Below, piece after piece: positions 42,406-50,679 of a stretch of DNA of 64,000 bases. Source of the DNA: a bacterium (GTDB taxonomy: Bacteria; Chloroflexota; Dormibacteria; UBA8260; Bog-877); NCBI GenBank assembly GCA_021802115.1, contig JAKABA010000007.1, positions 4,008-68,007 of the forward strand, written 5' to 3'. Positions within the stretch are counted from its first letter, which is position 1. Each line of letters starts with the position of its first letter. Position numbers and translations under genes: made by a program. Below the pieces are notes generated by a model. That model was not told where the DNA came from. It made no database searches and saw only the letters and a list, made by a program, of their open reading frames with translations.

Positions 42406-42520
42406 GTCTCCCCCAAACCGCAGCCATTCACAACCCACCGCGGTGCGCCATGTGGTGGCGCGCGAGCAGGGCCAGCGTGGGCCCGGTCGACCGCGGCCGC
42501 CCCAGGCCCCGGCTATCCGG

Positions 42521-42526
42521 TAGTCT
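42521..42526 (+). promoter_or_regulatory. -10 element of the F420-type oxidoreductase gene
   Basis: TAGTCT, 6 nt before ATG 42533 with no ribosome-binding site: a leaderless arrangement. Confidence 0.5.
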
Positions 42527-42532
42527 GGCGCC

Positions 42533-43432
42533 ATGGAGCTGGGCCGTTTCGGCGTTTGGACCTCCGCCCTGGATCGGCAGCCGGCCGCGGTCGTGAGGTC
42601 GGCCGTCGGGCGGATCGAGTCGCTCGGGTTCGGCGCCCTCTGGGTGGGCGAGAGCTATCGCCGCGAGATCTTCGCCAACTCGTCGCTGCTGCTGGCCGCC
42701 TCGGACAAGATGGTGGTGGGGTCGGGCATCGCCAGCATCTGGGCCCGGGACGCCCAGGCTATGCGCGCCGGACAGCTGACCCTCGACGAGGCGTACCAGG
42801 GCCGCTTCCTGCTGGGGCTGGGTGTCAGCCACGTGCCCCTGGTGAATCCACGGGGCCACGCCTACGACCGCCCCTACTCAGCCATGCGTGCCTATCTGGA
42901 TGCCATGGATCAGGCGCAGTACGACGCCCCCATGCCGCTCGAGCCACCCCTCCGGGTGCTGGCCGCGCTGGGGCCGCGAATGCTGGAACTGGCGGCCGCT
43001 CGCGCGGACGGAGCCCACCCCTACTTCGTGCCGGTGGAGCACACCCAGGCGGCCCGGGCGATCCTGGGCTCGGGCAAGCTCCTCTGCCCGGAGCAGGCGG
43101 TGGTCCTGGAGCCGGACCCGGGGGCGGCGCGGGCGATCGCGCGCCGGCATACCTCCGCCTACCTTCGCCTTCCGAACTACCGCCACAATCTGGAACGGAT
43201 GGGCTTCGGGTCGGATGAGCTGGAAGGCGGTGGCAGCGACCGCCTGGTGGACGCGGTGGTTGGCTGGGGCGATGTCGGCCAGGTCGCCGCCAGGGCCAGG
43301 GAGCATCTCCAGGCGGGGGCAGACCACGTGGCCATCCAGGTGATCGCCGCCGACCCCGCCGAGGCGCCGTTGGCGGAGTGGGAGGCTCTGGCTCACGAGC
43401 TCGGGCTGGACCCGCGGGAGCGTCCCCGGTAG
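42533..43432 (+). CDS. F420-dependent LLM class oxidoreductase
   Basis: A 299-aa luciferase-like (bacterial TIM barrel) protein. ELGRFGVWTSALDRQPAA at the start, IESLGFGALWVGES, LTLDEAYQGRFLLGLGVSH and LRVLAALGPRMLELAAARADG are features of the TIGR03620-like F420-dependent subfamily. The enzyme would use deazaflavin F420 to reduce an unknown substrate in the cytoplasm. It stands alone and is probably transcribed without a leader. Confidence 0.9.
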   Translation: MELGRFGVWTSALDRQPAAVVRSAVGRIESLGFGALWVGESYRREIFANSSLLLAASDKMVVGSGIASIWARDAQAMRAGQLTLDEAYQGRFLLGLGVSHVPLVNPRGHAYDRPYSAMRAYLDAMDQAQYDAPMPLEPPLRVLAALGPRMLELAAARADGAHPYFVPVEHTQAARAILGSGKLLCPEQAVVLEPDPGAARAIARRHTSAYLRLPNYRHNLERMGFGSDELEGGGSDRLVDAVVGWGDVGQVAARAREHLQAGADHVAIQVIAADPAEAPLAEWEALAHELGLDPRERPR

Positions 43433-43433
43433 G

Positions 43434-43502
43434 GACCAGCCAGGGTCGGCCAGTGGGACGCCTCTCCCGCTCGCTGGTCTAGGGCCGCCTCCGGGCGCGG
43501 CC
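43434..43502. terminator. Candidate hairpins between convergent genes
   Basis: GACCAGC (43434-43440) pairs with GCTGGTC (43473-43479), and directly after it GGCCGC (43483-43488) pairs with GCGGCC (43497-43502). They start 2 nt after one stop codon and lie before the other. No strong T-run, so termination is only suggested. Confidence 0.3.
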
Positions 43503-43569
43503 TCCTCCCTCGCCCGCCTTTTGGCCAGCTGGTGCCCGAGTGGGGCGTGCGGTACTCACCGCCGGTGGG

Positions 43570-44730
43570 CTACAAGGACAGGTCGTCGTAGACAGATCCA
43601 CGGCCGCGGCGGTGCCGGTGGCCATCATCTGGATGGACCATCTCGGCCACCCGCTGGGGCCGGGTCCCGGGGCCCGCTCGGCGCCAGGCCGGTGGCGGGC
43701 TGCCCGGTCTGGTCGCCCGTGGCAGTCTCCGCCCGGTTGGTGCCGACGACGGGCGCGCCCGCCGCGCTCTGGGCTGCCGGGGAGCCGGGGTCAGGGAGCG
43801 CAGGAACGCCAGACCGCCTCGTCTGGCCAGCCTGGGCGCGCGGGCCCTGCCCTGGGCGAAGCTCCAGCGCAGGCCGCGTCCGAGGGTGTCCTGGTAGACC
43901 GCCAGGAAGAAGAGGACCGCCAGGATCACGAGCACCAGTCCCCACTCCACCAGGCCCGCCCCCTGGCGCGCTCGGATCGCGGCCAGTTGCCGGGCGGCGC
44001 GGGCCTTGGCCTGGGCCACCTGGTATGCCAGCTCCTGGGTCCTGAGTTTGGCGATCTGGGGCGCGAACGCCAAGATGCCGTTGTTGATCCCCTGGGCCAG
44101 CGCCTCCCGGAAGGCTGGCTCGGCCAGCAGCACCGAGTCCTTCTGGTTGCTCATGAAGCCGGCCTCGATGGTGACCGTGGGCATGGGCGCGTGCACCCAC
44201 AGCTGCGGCAGGGGTTGCACCCCCCGGTTGCCCATCCCGAAGGCGGCGATGGAACGCCCCAGTCCGGCATCGATGGAGTTGGCGAAGGGCACGTCGAAGC
44301 TGTGGGGAGTGAACACCGTCACCCCCTCCAACGAGGTGGTGCTCCAGTCGTTGACCCAGAGGCTGACGAAGACGTTGGCGTGGTTGTTGTCGGCCACCGC
44401 CTCGGCCTGGGGGATGCTGACGAAGACATCCTTGGTGCGGCTCATGACGACCTTGACGCCCTCCGCCTCCAGCAGCTGGCGCAGGTCAAGGCCGACGCTG
44501 AGGGTCACGTTCTTCTCCTGCAGTCCGTTGTAGGGGGAGATGGCGCCCGGGTCGTAGCCGCCGTGGCCGGGATCAATGGCGACCACGTATGGCTTTGGGG
44601 CCGTGAGTGGGACCGTACTCTTCTGGGCGTGAGAGGACGCGAGTACCGTCCCGGGAACGAGAGCGGCACAAAGGCCGACCCCGAGGGCCAGGGCGACGAT
44701 GTGGAGAGGACGAATTGGCCCGTGGCGCAT
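43570..44730 (-). CDS. N-acetylmuramoyl-L-alanine amidase-like protein, altered zinc site
   Basis: A 386-aa secreted amidase_3-type protein. A signal sequence occupies about 1-31 (IVALALGVGLCAALVPGTVLA). Zinc ligands H56 (DPGHGG) and E72 (LQEKN) are present and the catalytic Glu is E189 (TIEAGFMSN), but the third ligand, normally His in S-[IL]-H-x-N, is W125 in VSLWVND. A C-terminal transmembrane helix at about 261-279 is followed by an Arg/Pro-rich tail of about 100 residues. The missing ligand suggests weak or no amidase activity and perhaps a regulatory role. ATG 44730 follows a TATACT box (44748-44743) by 12 nt. Confidence 0.85.
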   Translation of the reverse strand: MRHGPIRPLHIVALALGVGLCAALVPGTVLASSHAQKSTVPLTAPKPYVVAIDPGHGGYDPGAISPYNGLQEKNVTLSVGLDLRQLLEAEGVKVVMSRTKDVFVSIPQAEAVADNNHANVFVSLWVNDWSTTSLEGVTVFTPHSFDVPFANSIDAGLGRSIAAFGMGNRGVQPLPQLWVHAPMPTVTIEAGFMSNQKDSVLLAEPAFREALAQGINNGILAFAPQIAKLRTQELAYQVAQAKARAARQLAAIRARQGAGLVEWGLVLVILAVLFFLAVYQDTLGRGLRWSFAQGRARAPRLARRGGLAFLRSLTPAPRQPRARRARPSSAPTGRRLPRATRPGSPPPAWRRAGPGTRPQRVAEMVHPDDGHRHRRGRGSVYDDLSL

Positions 44731-44848
44731 GGCGCTAGGGGGAGTATAGGCGCTGGCCTCCAGTTGGCAAGGGCCAGGCACCGCGGCTCGAGCCTTACCG
44801 GGGCCCGGTTGTTGGGCGGCGGGGCGCGCACATCCCCGGCCGACCACT

Positions 44849-44854
44849 TAGAGT
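44849..44854 (+). promoter_or_regulatory. -10 element of the 44862 gene
   Basis: TAGAGT, 7 nt before ATG 44862 with no ribosome-binding site. Confidence 0.45.
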
Positions 44855-44861
44855 TGGCCAG

Positions 44862-45305
44862 ATGAGCGATGAATCCAGCTTCATGATCACCCACCTGATC
44901 GACGCCCTCAGGGACGTGCTGCCTGCCACTGAGTCAGATCAGCTGGACCAGTACGCATCGCAGGCGGCCCACGCGGGCTCCGCCAAGTCCGCCGAGTGGC
45001 GGCGGGCCATCGCCTGTGCCCGGTGGTCGGATCGGATCGTCGCGCTGCCCGCGCACCGACATCTGCGAGCCGAAGCTGCCAAGTCGATCGAGGCGGTCCG
45101 GCTCGCCGAGACCACGGCGGCTTTCCAGCTCGGGCAGCTGGTGGCCGCCGAATCTCGCTCAGGTGTGTCGCCTGAGTTCGCCGCCGAGCTGGACTGGGTC
45201 TATGAGGCAGTCCATGTCGCCGGCAAGGTGGCCCACGAGATCGGCTGGCCGGCAGTTCCGTGGCGCCAGCTGCTCGAGGAGATGCTCGCCGTCCCCAACA
45301 GCTGA
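44862..45305 (+). CDS. Hypothetical helical protein
   Basis: A 147-aa soluble, almost entirely helical protein (ITHLIDALRDVLPATE, ARWSDRIVALPAHRHLRAEA, TTAAFQLGQLVAAESR, PWRQLLEEMLAVP). No family recognised. It is divergent from the amidase-like gene by about 130 nt. Amino-acid composition is ordinary and a leaderless-type -10 precedes it, so I take it as a real gene. Confidence 0.65.
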   Translation: MSDESSFMITHLIDALRDVLPATESDQLDQYASQAAHAGSAKSAEWRRAIACARWSDRIVALPAHRHLRAEAAKSIEAVRLAETTAAFQLGQLVAAESRSGVSPEFAAELDWVYEAVHVAGKVAHEIGWPAVPWRQLLEEMLAVPNS

Positions 45306-45806
45306 CCTTATCCGGGCGACTTTCTGTGAGAGTCCCCGAGGATCGGCCTGGGCCCGCGAGCGCGCCCGCTTTCCCCGGCGGGGGCAAGACTGCCCCGCCC
45401 GCGCACGCGGCTCTGGTGAACCGATGGTCGGCAGCGCTCAGCCGACGACAGGGTTGTGGCCAACTCTGAGTCCCAGATCCGTCGGACGTATCACCGTCAC
45501 ATCAGGGAACCTCTCGTTCTTCCCTCCAGATCGGGTCAACCGGTTGGTGTGCCGGGCGGGTTGCGCTGGTGGTCCTGTGATCACGTCGTCCTGGCGGTCC
45601 GTGCTGCGAAGAGACGTGGGACCATTCAGTCCGCGCGGCCAGGTGCTCGGGCGCTCCTTGAGTCAAGGCGGCCTGCTTGGGTCGGAGGGCGTGCGGCCCC
45701 GTCCTGGATCCTCACCGCTGGTGCTCTCCGGCTGACCGAACGGGTCACGACCGGCCCGCCTCACCCTGCTACGAGAAGCCAGGCAGCGCGATAGCATTTG
45801 GCGGTC
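45306..45806. other. Intergenic, no gene recognised
   Basis: No convincing frame. GATAGC at about 45790 may be the -10 of the small gene that follows. Confidence 0.4.
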
Positions 45807-46010
45807 ATGATCCGTGCCAGACCGGGCAAGCGCTCACCGTCGGGGCGTCGAGTCACTCTGGTGGTAGCGGCCCTGGTCGCGGTCATGGTCGTGGCGATCA
45901 CCTTCTTGGTGCTCAGCCACCGATCGACCGGAGCCGGGTGCTTCACGTTCGGCCCTCAATCAGAGCAGGTATCGGCGTGCTCAGTTGCTCGGGCCGAATC
46001 GACGGGTTGA
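45807..46010 (+). CDS. Possible small membrane protein
   Basis: A 67-aa frame from ATG 45807 (TTG 45798 is an alternative). A basic N-terminus (RARPGKRSPSGRR) precedes a transmembrane helix at about 15-34 (TLVVAALVAVMVVAITFLVL), with an extracytoplasmic tail holding two Cys (GCFTFG and SACSVA). The inside-positive pattern is sensible for a single-span protein. No family is recognised. Confidence 0.5.
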   Translation: MIRARPGKRSPSGRRVTLVVAALVAVMVVAITFLVLSHRSTGAGCFTFGPQSEQVSACSVARAESTG

Positions 46011-46545
46011 GCAGTGGCAGCTGATGCCGGCCGGCTCTCGACTCGGCGGAGCGGATCGACCCGGGAAGTCACCCCCTCGGCGCGCAATATCCGCCTCTTG
46101 TTAGGCGCCTTGTCCGCCAGCGTGGCCGAGGGCCGCGGGCGATCCATGGCCGGTCCCTCTCCCCGGGTTGCCGCGAATAGACCCGGACTCGCGGGCGAGC
46201 GCAACTCCTTGGCCCAGGCCGGAGCGGGGTGGCGGCTCAGCGGGACTTGGGGCTGGGCGGAGGGTAAAGCCCGCGGGTGATCGTGGCCGAGGTCCACCCC
46301 GCCACCCAGCGGGTGAAACCCGCCCGGAACCTGGTCCGAGTTTGATCGTCCCCCCGGGTTTCAAGGAACCGTTCCTGCTGAGTGCCCAACCGATGCCGCA
46401 ACCGACGCTGTAGGCCGTGTAGCTGTGCAGCTTCATGGCTTGAACAATGGAAGATCGGAGAGGGCCGACGGGCCCGACTGCCCAGAGGTGAGCTCCGCGG
46501 GCACCCCAGGCCATGGGAGGACCATCGTTCCCCTAGGATTGGCCG
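46011..46545. other. Intergenic, no gene recognised
   Basis: A minus-strand frame from ATG 46436 begins in a plausible way (MKLHSYTAYSVGCGIGWAL) but becomes Pro/Arg-rich after 45 residues. Otherwise only the promoter of the downstream gene is seen. Confidence 0.4.
46534..46539 (+). promoter_or_regulatory. -10 element of the alpha-hydroxy-acid oxidase gene
   Basis: TAGGAT, 6 nt before ATG 46546 with no ribosome-binding site. Confidence 0.5.
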
Positions 46546-47736
46546 ATGACGCCCTTCGCTGACTTCGAGGCCGAGATTTATCAGGCGGGCGGCGCCGGAG
46601 CCACCCCGAGCCTGCCCATGACCTCCGAGGGATTCGAGCTGGCAGCGGCCCGATCGATGACTCCCCAGAGTTACGCCTATGTGGCTGGCTCGGCCGGCCT
46701 GGAGTCGACTGCCCGAGCCAACCGCGTGGCCTTCGACGGCTGGGAGACTGTGCCGCGTCATCTGCGCGGCATCGCTCAGCGCGACCTCTCGCTGGAGCTG
46801 TTTGGGACCAGGCTGCCGGCGCCGGTCCTGCTCGCTCCCATCGGAGCCCTGTGCACCATCCGCGAGGGGGCTGAGATGGAGACGGCTCGGGTGGCGGCCG
46901 AGACCGGGGTGCCCATGATCCTCTCGACTCTTTCCAGCAGCCCTTTGGAAGAGGTTGCCGCAGCGCTCGCCGCCGGGCCCGCCGGGGTGGGTTGGTTCCA
47001 GCTCTACTGGCCCACCGACCGGGAGCTCGCCGCAAGTCTGGTGCAGCGCGCGGACAGAGCCGGGTATCACGCCCTGGTGGTCACCATCGACACCGGGAGT
47101 CTGGCCTGGCGGCCGCGTGACCTGGCCAACGGCTACCTGCCCTTCCTGACCGGCCAGGGCCTTGCCAACTACTTCTCTGATCCGGTTTTCCGGGCCCGGC
47201 TCTCCTCTCCACCCGAGCGGGACCCTGCCAGCGCGGTGGCCTTGTGGTCGAAGATCTTCAGCAATCCCGGGCTGCGTTGGGCCGATCTCCAGTGGCTGCG
47301 GAGCCAGACCTCGCTGCCCATCCTGGTCAAGGGCGTGTGCCATCCCGACGACGCCAGGGAGGCCATCGCGGCCGGGCTCGACGGGATAATCGTGTCCAAC
47401 CACGGCGGGCGGCAGGTCGACGGCGCTCGCGCGGCCCTGGACTGTCTTCCCGAGGTGGCGGACGCCAGCGGCAACCTCACAGTTCTGTTTGACTCCGGAG
47501 TCCGCTGCGGCTCAGACGTCCTGAAGGCACTGGCCCTGGGCGCCAAGGCCATCCTGCTGGGTCGCCCGTATGTGTTCGGGCTGGCGGTGGCCGGTGAGGA
47601 TGGCCTTCGGCATGTGTTGCGCTGTCTGCTCGCGGAGCTGGATTTGACAGTCGGGCTCAGCGGCCATGCCAGCCTTGCCGACCTTGGCCCTGGTTCAGTG
47701 AGGCGTCGTGCTGGCGGCGCCCCGGCGGCCCGATGA
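46546..47736 (+). CDS. FMN-dependent alpha-hydroxy-acid oxidase family protein
   Basis: A 396-aa flavoenzyme of the lactate/glycolate oxidase family, TIM barrel. The active-site base is H286 and substrate Arg R290 in SNHGGRQVDG; VLLAPIGALCTI, WFQLYWPTDR, ILVKGVCHPDDA and LFDSGVRCGSDVLKALALGA bind FMN. Features such as LAWRPRDLANGYLPF resemble lactate 2-monooxygenase-like proteins. It would oxidise a 2-hydroxy acid. The last 15 residues are a low-complexity Arg/Ala tail. Confidence 0.93.
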   Translation: MTPFADFEAEIYQAGGAGATPSLPMTSEGFELAAARSMTPQSYAYVAGSAGLESTARANRVAFDGWETVPRHLRGIAQRDLSLELFGTRLPAPVLLAPIGALCTIREGAEMETARVAAETGVPMILSTLSSSPLEEVAAALAAGPAGVGWFQLYWPTDRELAASLVQRADRAGYHALVVTIDTGSLAWRPRDLANGYLPFLTGQGLANYFSDPVFRARLSSPPERDPASAVALWSKIFSNPGLRWADLQWLRSQTSLPILVKGVCHPDDAREAIAAGLDGIIVSNHGGRQVDGARAALDCLPEVADASGNLTVLFDSGVRCGSDVLKALALGAKAILLGRPYVFGLAVAGEDGLRHVLRCLLAELDLTVGLSGHASLADLGPGSVRRRAGGAPAAR

Positions 47737-47824
47737 CGCCAGACGTTGGGGAGCGGCGCGGCGGCGATCCTGGCCCGGCCGTCCCGTACCTGGCCCCGCC
47801 GCCGGGCCGGGACCTGCAGGGCCT

Positions 47825-48595
47825 CTACCACGATTCGGGTCCAGCCGAAGCCCGGTCCGCCTCCAGCCTGGCGAGACATTCCCGGGCGTAGCCAGGCTCT
47901 ATCGACCAGCTCGAGGCGACCTCCCAGGCCAGGATCGCTCGGCGCACGACCGAGAGCTGGTTGGGCGCCAGGCCTGAGAGCTGGCCAGGAAGCTCTGCCA
48001 GGTCGACCTCGGCCACGTCGACCCTCGCTTCGTCCCAATCCAGAAGCCACGCCCGGCCGCTCCAGATCCGCAGGTTGGCGGGCCTGACATCACCGTGGAC
48101 TACGACCGAGGAGCCGTCCGGGACTGCGCCCCAGGTTCGGCGCAGCCGTTTCACCAGCGGCGCGGGGAGTTGGTCGAGACGGGTGTCGCCGCCTTGGTCA
48201 TGCACCAGCATCTCGCGCAAGCGGTGCCACCCCGGTCGTTGTGGCCAGTTTGGAGAGACTGAGTGAAGCTGGCGCAGAGCCAGGCTCACCAGGTCCCAAT
48301 CGCGCGCGCTGGCCGGTTCCTGACCGGCGACGAATTCCTCGACGAAGTACTGCGCCTGCCGCAGGAGGCCATCCTTGGTGGGCACGAGTTGGGGCGCGCT
48401 CACGCCGTGGCGCCGTATCTGGCTACGGAGATGGAGCTCCCAGTCCAGCGATTCGGCCGGCCGCCGCGACCGGTGCACGACGACTGGTCGCTGGGAGAGT
48501 CGGGCCAGACGAACCGCGCTGCGGGCGCCGCCGTCGAGGGGGCCAAGGAGCTCGATTCCCGGCCACGCGGTCAGCACCTCCGCCCACTCCAGCAC
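47825..48595 (-). CDS. Aminoglycoside phosphotransferase family kinase
   Basis: A 256-aa APH-type kinase starting at GTG 48595. The catalytic loop VVHGDVRPANL (HGDxxxxN) and metal-binding LLDWDEARVD (the DFG equivalent) are intact. The N-lobe holds LLGPLDGGARSAVRLA and VVVHRSRR. Such kinases phosphorylate aminoglycosides, choline, homoserine or other small molecules; this one lacks clues to its substrate. It is divergent from a VOC gene with both promoters in 58 bp. Confidence 0.88.
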   Translation of the reverse strand: MLEWAEVLTAWPGIELLGPLDGGARSAVRLARLSQRPVVVHRSRRPAESLDWELHLRSQIRRHGVSAPQLVPTKDGLLRQAQYFVEEFVAGQEPASARDWDLVSLALRQLHSVSPNWPQRPGWHRLREMLVHDQGGDTRLDQLPAPLVKRLRRTWGAVPDGSSVVVHGDVRPANLRIWSGRAWLLDWDEARVDVAEVDLAELPGQLSGLAPNQLSVVRRAILAWEVASSWSIEPGYARECLARLEADRASAGPESW

Positions 48596-48601
48596 CTGCC
48601 A

Positions 48602-48607
48602 AATATC
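48602..48607 (-). promoter_or_regulatory. -10 element of the APH-type kinase gene
   Basis: GATATT on the minus strand, 6 nt before GTG 48595. Confidence 0.45.
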
Positions 48608-48638
48608 CCAGCCGGGGGGAGGCAGCGCCCGGCGTGGC

Positions 48639-48644
48639 TATAGT
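48639..48644 (+). promoter_or_regulatory. -10 element of the VOC gene
   Basis: TATAGT, 9 nt before ATG 48654. It faces the promoter of the divergent kinase gene. Confidence 0.5.
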
Positions 48645-48653
48645 TGTCTGCTC

Positions 48654-49016
48654 ATGAGTTCACGGCTCTACACCATCGTCATCGACGCAGCCGACCCCGC
48701 CGCGCTGGCACGATTCTGGGCTCAGGTGCTGGACTTCCGGATCCTCTTCGAGGACGCCACCCAGGTGGTTGTCGCCCGCGATGACGACACCTATCCCGGC
48801 ATCATCTTCGTGCCCGTGCCGGAGGCGAAGATGGTCAAGAACCGAGTCCACATCGATCTCAATCCGGAAGACCAGGAGGCGGAGGTGGCGCGACTGGTGG
48901 CCCTTGGCGCCCGAGCGGTTGACATCGGCCAGGGCCCGGACGTCACCTGGACCGTGCTCGCGGACCCCGAGGGGAATGAGTTCTGCGTGTTGCGGCCCCG
49001 GCCGGGTGGCGTCTGA
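48654..49016 (+). CDS. VOC family protein (glyoxalase-like domain)
   Basis: A 120-aa single VOC domain of the Glyoxalase_6 type: YTIVIDAADPAALARFWAQV at the start, VVVARDDDTYPGIIFVPVPE, RVHIDLNPEDQEAEV and VLADPEGNEFCVLRP at the end. The usual first metal ligand is missing from the IVIDAAD strand, but His in VHIDL and the EFCVL end are present. It is likely a small-molecule-binding or lyase-type protein of unknown substrate. Confidence 0.9.
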   Translation: MSSRLYTIVIDAADPAALARFWAQVLDFRILFEDATQVVVARDDDTYPGIIFVPVPEAKMVKNRVHIDLNPEDQEAEVARLVALGARAVDIGQGPDVTWTVLADPEGNEFCVLRPRPGGV

Positions 49017-49082
49017 CGCCGGTGTCCCCTGCCGTTGGGGGCGCGCCCAGTCAAATTGGCGGCGTGCCCGGGCCAGCTGAAA

Positions 49083-49691
49083 ATGGGGGAATTTGGGCTG
49101 CAGAGGCCCGCGCCTGAGGTGGCGCCGCCAGGTCGCCACCTGTCCCCGGTGGAGCTGGCGCCATGGGAGGACCTCGATCCGACGCTAACGCTCCAACTGC
49201 TGACTCGCAACCGCCACCACCTGGAGCCCTGGGAGCCGAGCCGTGAGCCCGACTTCTACAGCTCCGAGAGCCACCGGAGCCGGCTCGCCCTGGCCGCGGC
49301 ATCCCGGTTGGTTGGACGTGAGGCGGCCTACGGGGTGACCGTCAGGGGGACAGCTGTGGTGGTGGGGGCCTGCACCCTCAGCGGGATCGAACGAGGTCCG
49401 TTTCAGAGCTGCCACCTTGGCTACTGGATCGCGGCCGAGCACAACAACCGCGGCTATGCCACCGCCGCGATCCACCTGATTCTGGCTATCGCCTTCGGAG
49501 AGCTGGGACTGCACCGGGTGGAGGCGGCCGTGATGCCACGCAATCTGGCCTCACGCCGAGTGCTGGTCAAGTCCTCCTTCCGCGAGGAGGGCCTGGCTGT
49601 CAGATACCTCCAGATCGGCGGGATTTGGCAGGACCATATGATCTTCGCCCGGACCATCGAAGATCCAGGTTTCGACGACGCCTCGGTGTGA
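49083..49691 (+). CDS. RimJ/RimL-type GNAT acetyltransferase
   Basis: A 202-aa acetyltransferase started at ATG 49083; a GAT-independent longer form from 49035 is possible. NRHHLEPWEPSREPDFYSSE, LGYWIAAEHNNRGYATAA (acetyl-CoA loop) and EAAVMPRNLASRRVLVKSSF are diagnostic of the RimJ group that acetylates ribosomal protein N-termini. It is 66 nt after the VOC gene and may share its transcript. Confidence 0.9.
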   Translation: MGEFGLQRPAPEVAPPGRHLSPVELAPWEDLDPTLTLQLLTRNRHHLEPWEPSREPDFYSSESHRSRLALAAASRLVGREAAYGVTVRGTAVVVGACTLSGIERGPFQSCHLGYWIAAEHNNRGYATAAIHLILAIAFGELGLHRVEAAVMPRNLASRRVLVKSSFREEGLAVRYLQIGGIWQDHMIFARTIEDPGFDDASV

Positions 49692-49734
49692 TCAGGGCCG
49701 CCGGGACGAAGGCGCTGTCCTGCGGCCCATCGCG

Positions 49735-50625
49735 TCAGGCGAGCGTGGGGGTGTCCAGCGGCGCCCGCTGGATCATCTTCCCGGTCACGAGCGGAGATCT
49801 GGCGAGCCTGACAACGCCTGTCACCATGGCCGCCACAGAGAGCGCCAACACGGTGTCACCCAGGGCACCGGACGACGCTGCTCGCTCCTGGAAAAGGGTG
49901 ATGCCGATCAGCGTGCCAACCGTGGGCTCGAGGACGCTGAGAGCGGGCAGGGCGGCCGCCAGGCGGCCCGCATGGTAGGCGCTCTGCTGGACCAGGAAGC
50001 TGACCGCGCCCACCAAGACCAGGCAATACGGCGCCCAGTTGCCCAGGGCGGCCAGGTGCTCGGCCCCTGCCACGCCGATGACCTGCTTGGTCAGGGCGTC
50101 GGAGCAGCCCAGAGCGATGCCCCCCGCCACCGCCAGCAAGACCGCGCGCGTGGGCCCCGCCAGCCGCTGCCCCCACCAGCCGGCGACCACCAGGACCAGC
50201 GTCAACCCCACCAGTAGCACCGCCCAGTTCGATCCCGGGGCCAGTTGTCGACCCGGGCTGGTGCGGGTTTCGACGAGGAACACGGCGACGCCACCGCTGG
50301 TGAGAGCTGCGGCGACCCAGTCTCGCCACCGCGCCCGCTGCCGGGTCCAGATTGCGGCCGTGATCAGGGCCACGATCAGGTAGCTGGAGAGGAGTGGTTC
50401 GACCACGGTGAGCCGGCCCTCACCCAGGGCGGCCGCCTGGGAGGCGTAGCCAACGATCATCACGCCCACCCCGGCCAGCCAGGTGCGGTCGCCCAGAAGG
50501 TGCCATACGAGCAGCGGGCTCAACACCCTGGCCGGGCGCTGGGCGGCGGCTGCCTTCTGCTGCGCGACCGCAGCTATGCCAAGGCAGACGGCAGCCAGCA
50601 GAGCCAGGCCGACGGAGAGGCCCAT
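49735..50625 (-). CDS. DMT-superfamily membrane transporter
   Basis: A 296-aa polytopic protein with about nine or ten hydrophobic helices (LSVGLALLAAVCLGIAAVAQ, VGVMIVGYASQAAALG, SYLIVALITAAIW, LLSVLEPTVGTLIGITLF in outline). Two EamA-like halves, each with Glu in LTVVEPLL and LSVLEPTV, mark it as drug/metabolite transporter-like (NIPA/EamA). Substrate unknown. It starts at ATG 50625 (GTG 50628 also possible), 52 nt after the FAD oxidoreductase gene stop on the same strand. Confidence 0.85.
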   Translation of the reverse strand: MGLSVGLALLAAVCLGIAAVAQQKAAAAQRPARVLSPLLVWHLLGDRTWLAGVGVMIVGYASQAAALGEGRLTVVEPLLSSYLIVALITAAIWTRQRARWRDWVAAALTSGGVAVFLVETRTSPGRQLAPGSNWAVLLVGLTLVLVVAGWWGQRLAGPTRAVLLAVAGGIALGCSDALTKQVIGVAGAEHLAALGNWAPYCLVLVGAVSFLVQQSAYHAGRLAAALPALSVLEPTVGTLIGITLFQERAASSGALGDTVLALSVAAMVTGVVRLARSPLVTGKMIQRAPLDTPTLA

Positions 50626-50679
50626 CACGGCTGCGGGATGACGGGCTGGCAGGCTCGCACGGCCACCGCAACCTCCCGT

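Noticed and set aside
46101..46436. 112-codon minus-strand frame with a plausible N-terminus
   Set aside because: Only the first 45 residues look protein-like and there is no ribosome-binding site; kept as a remark in the gap entry.
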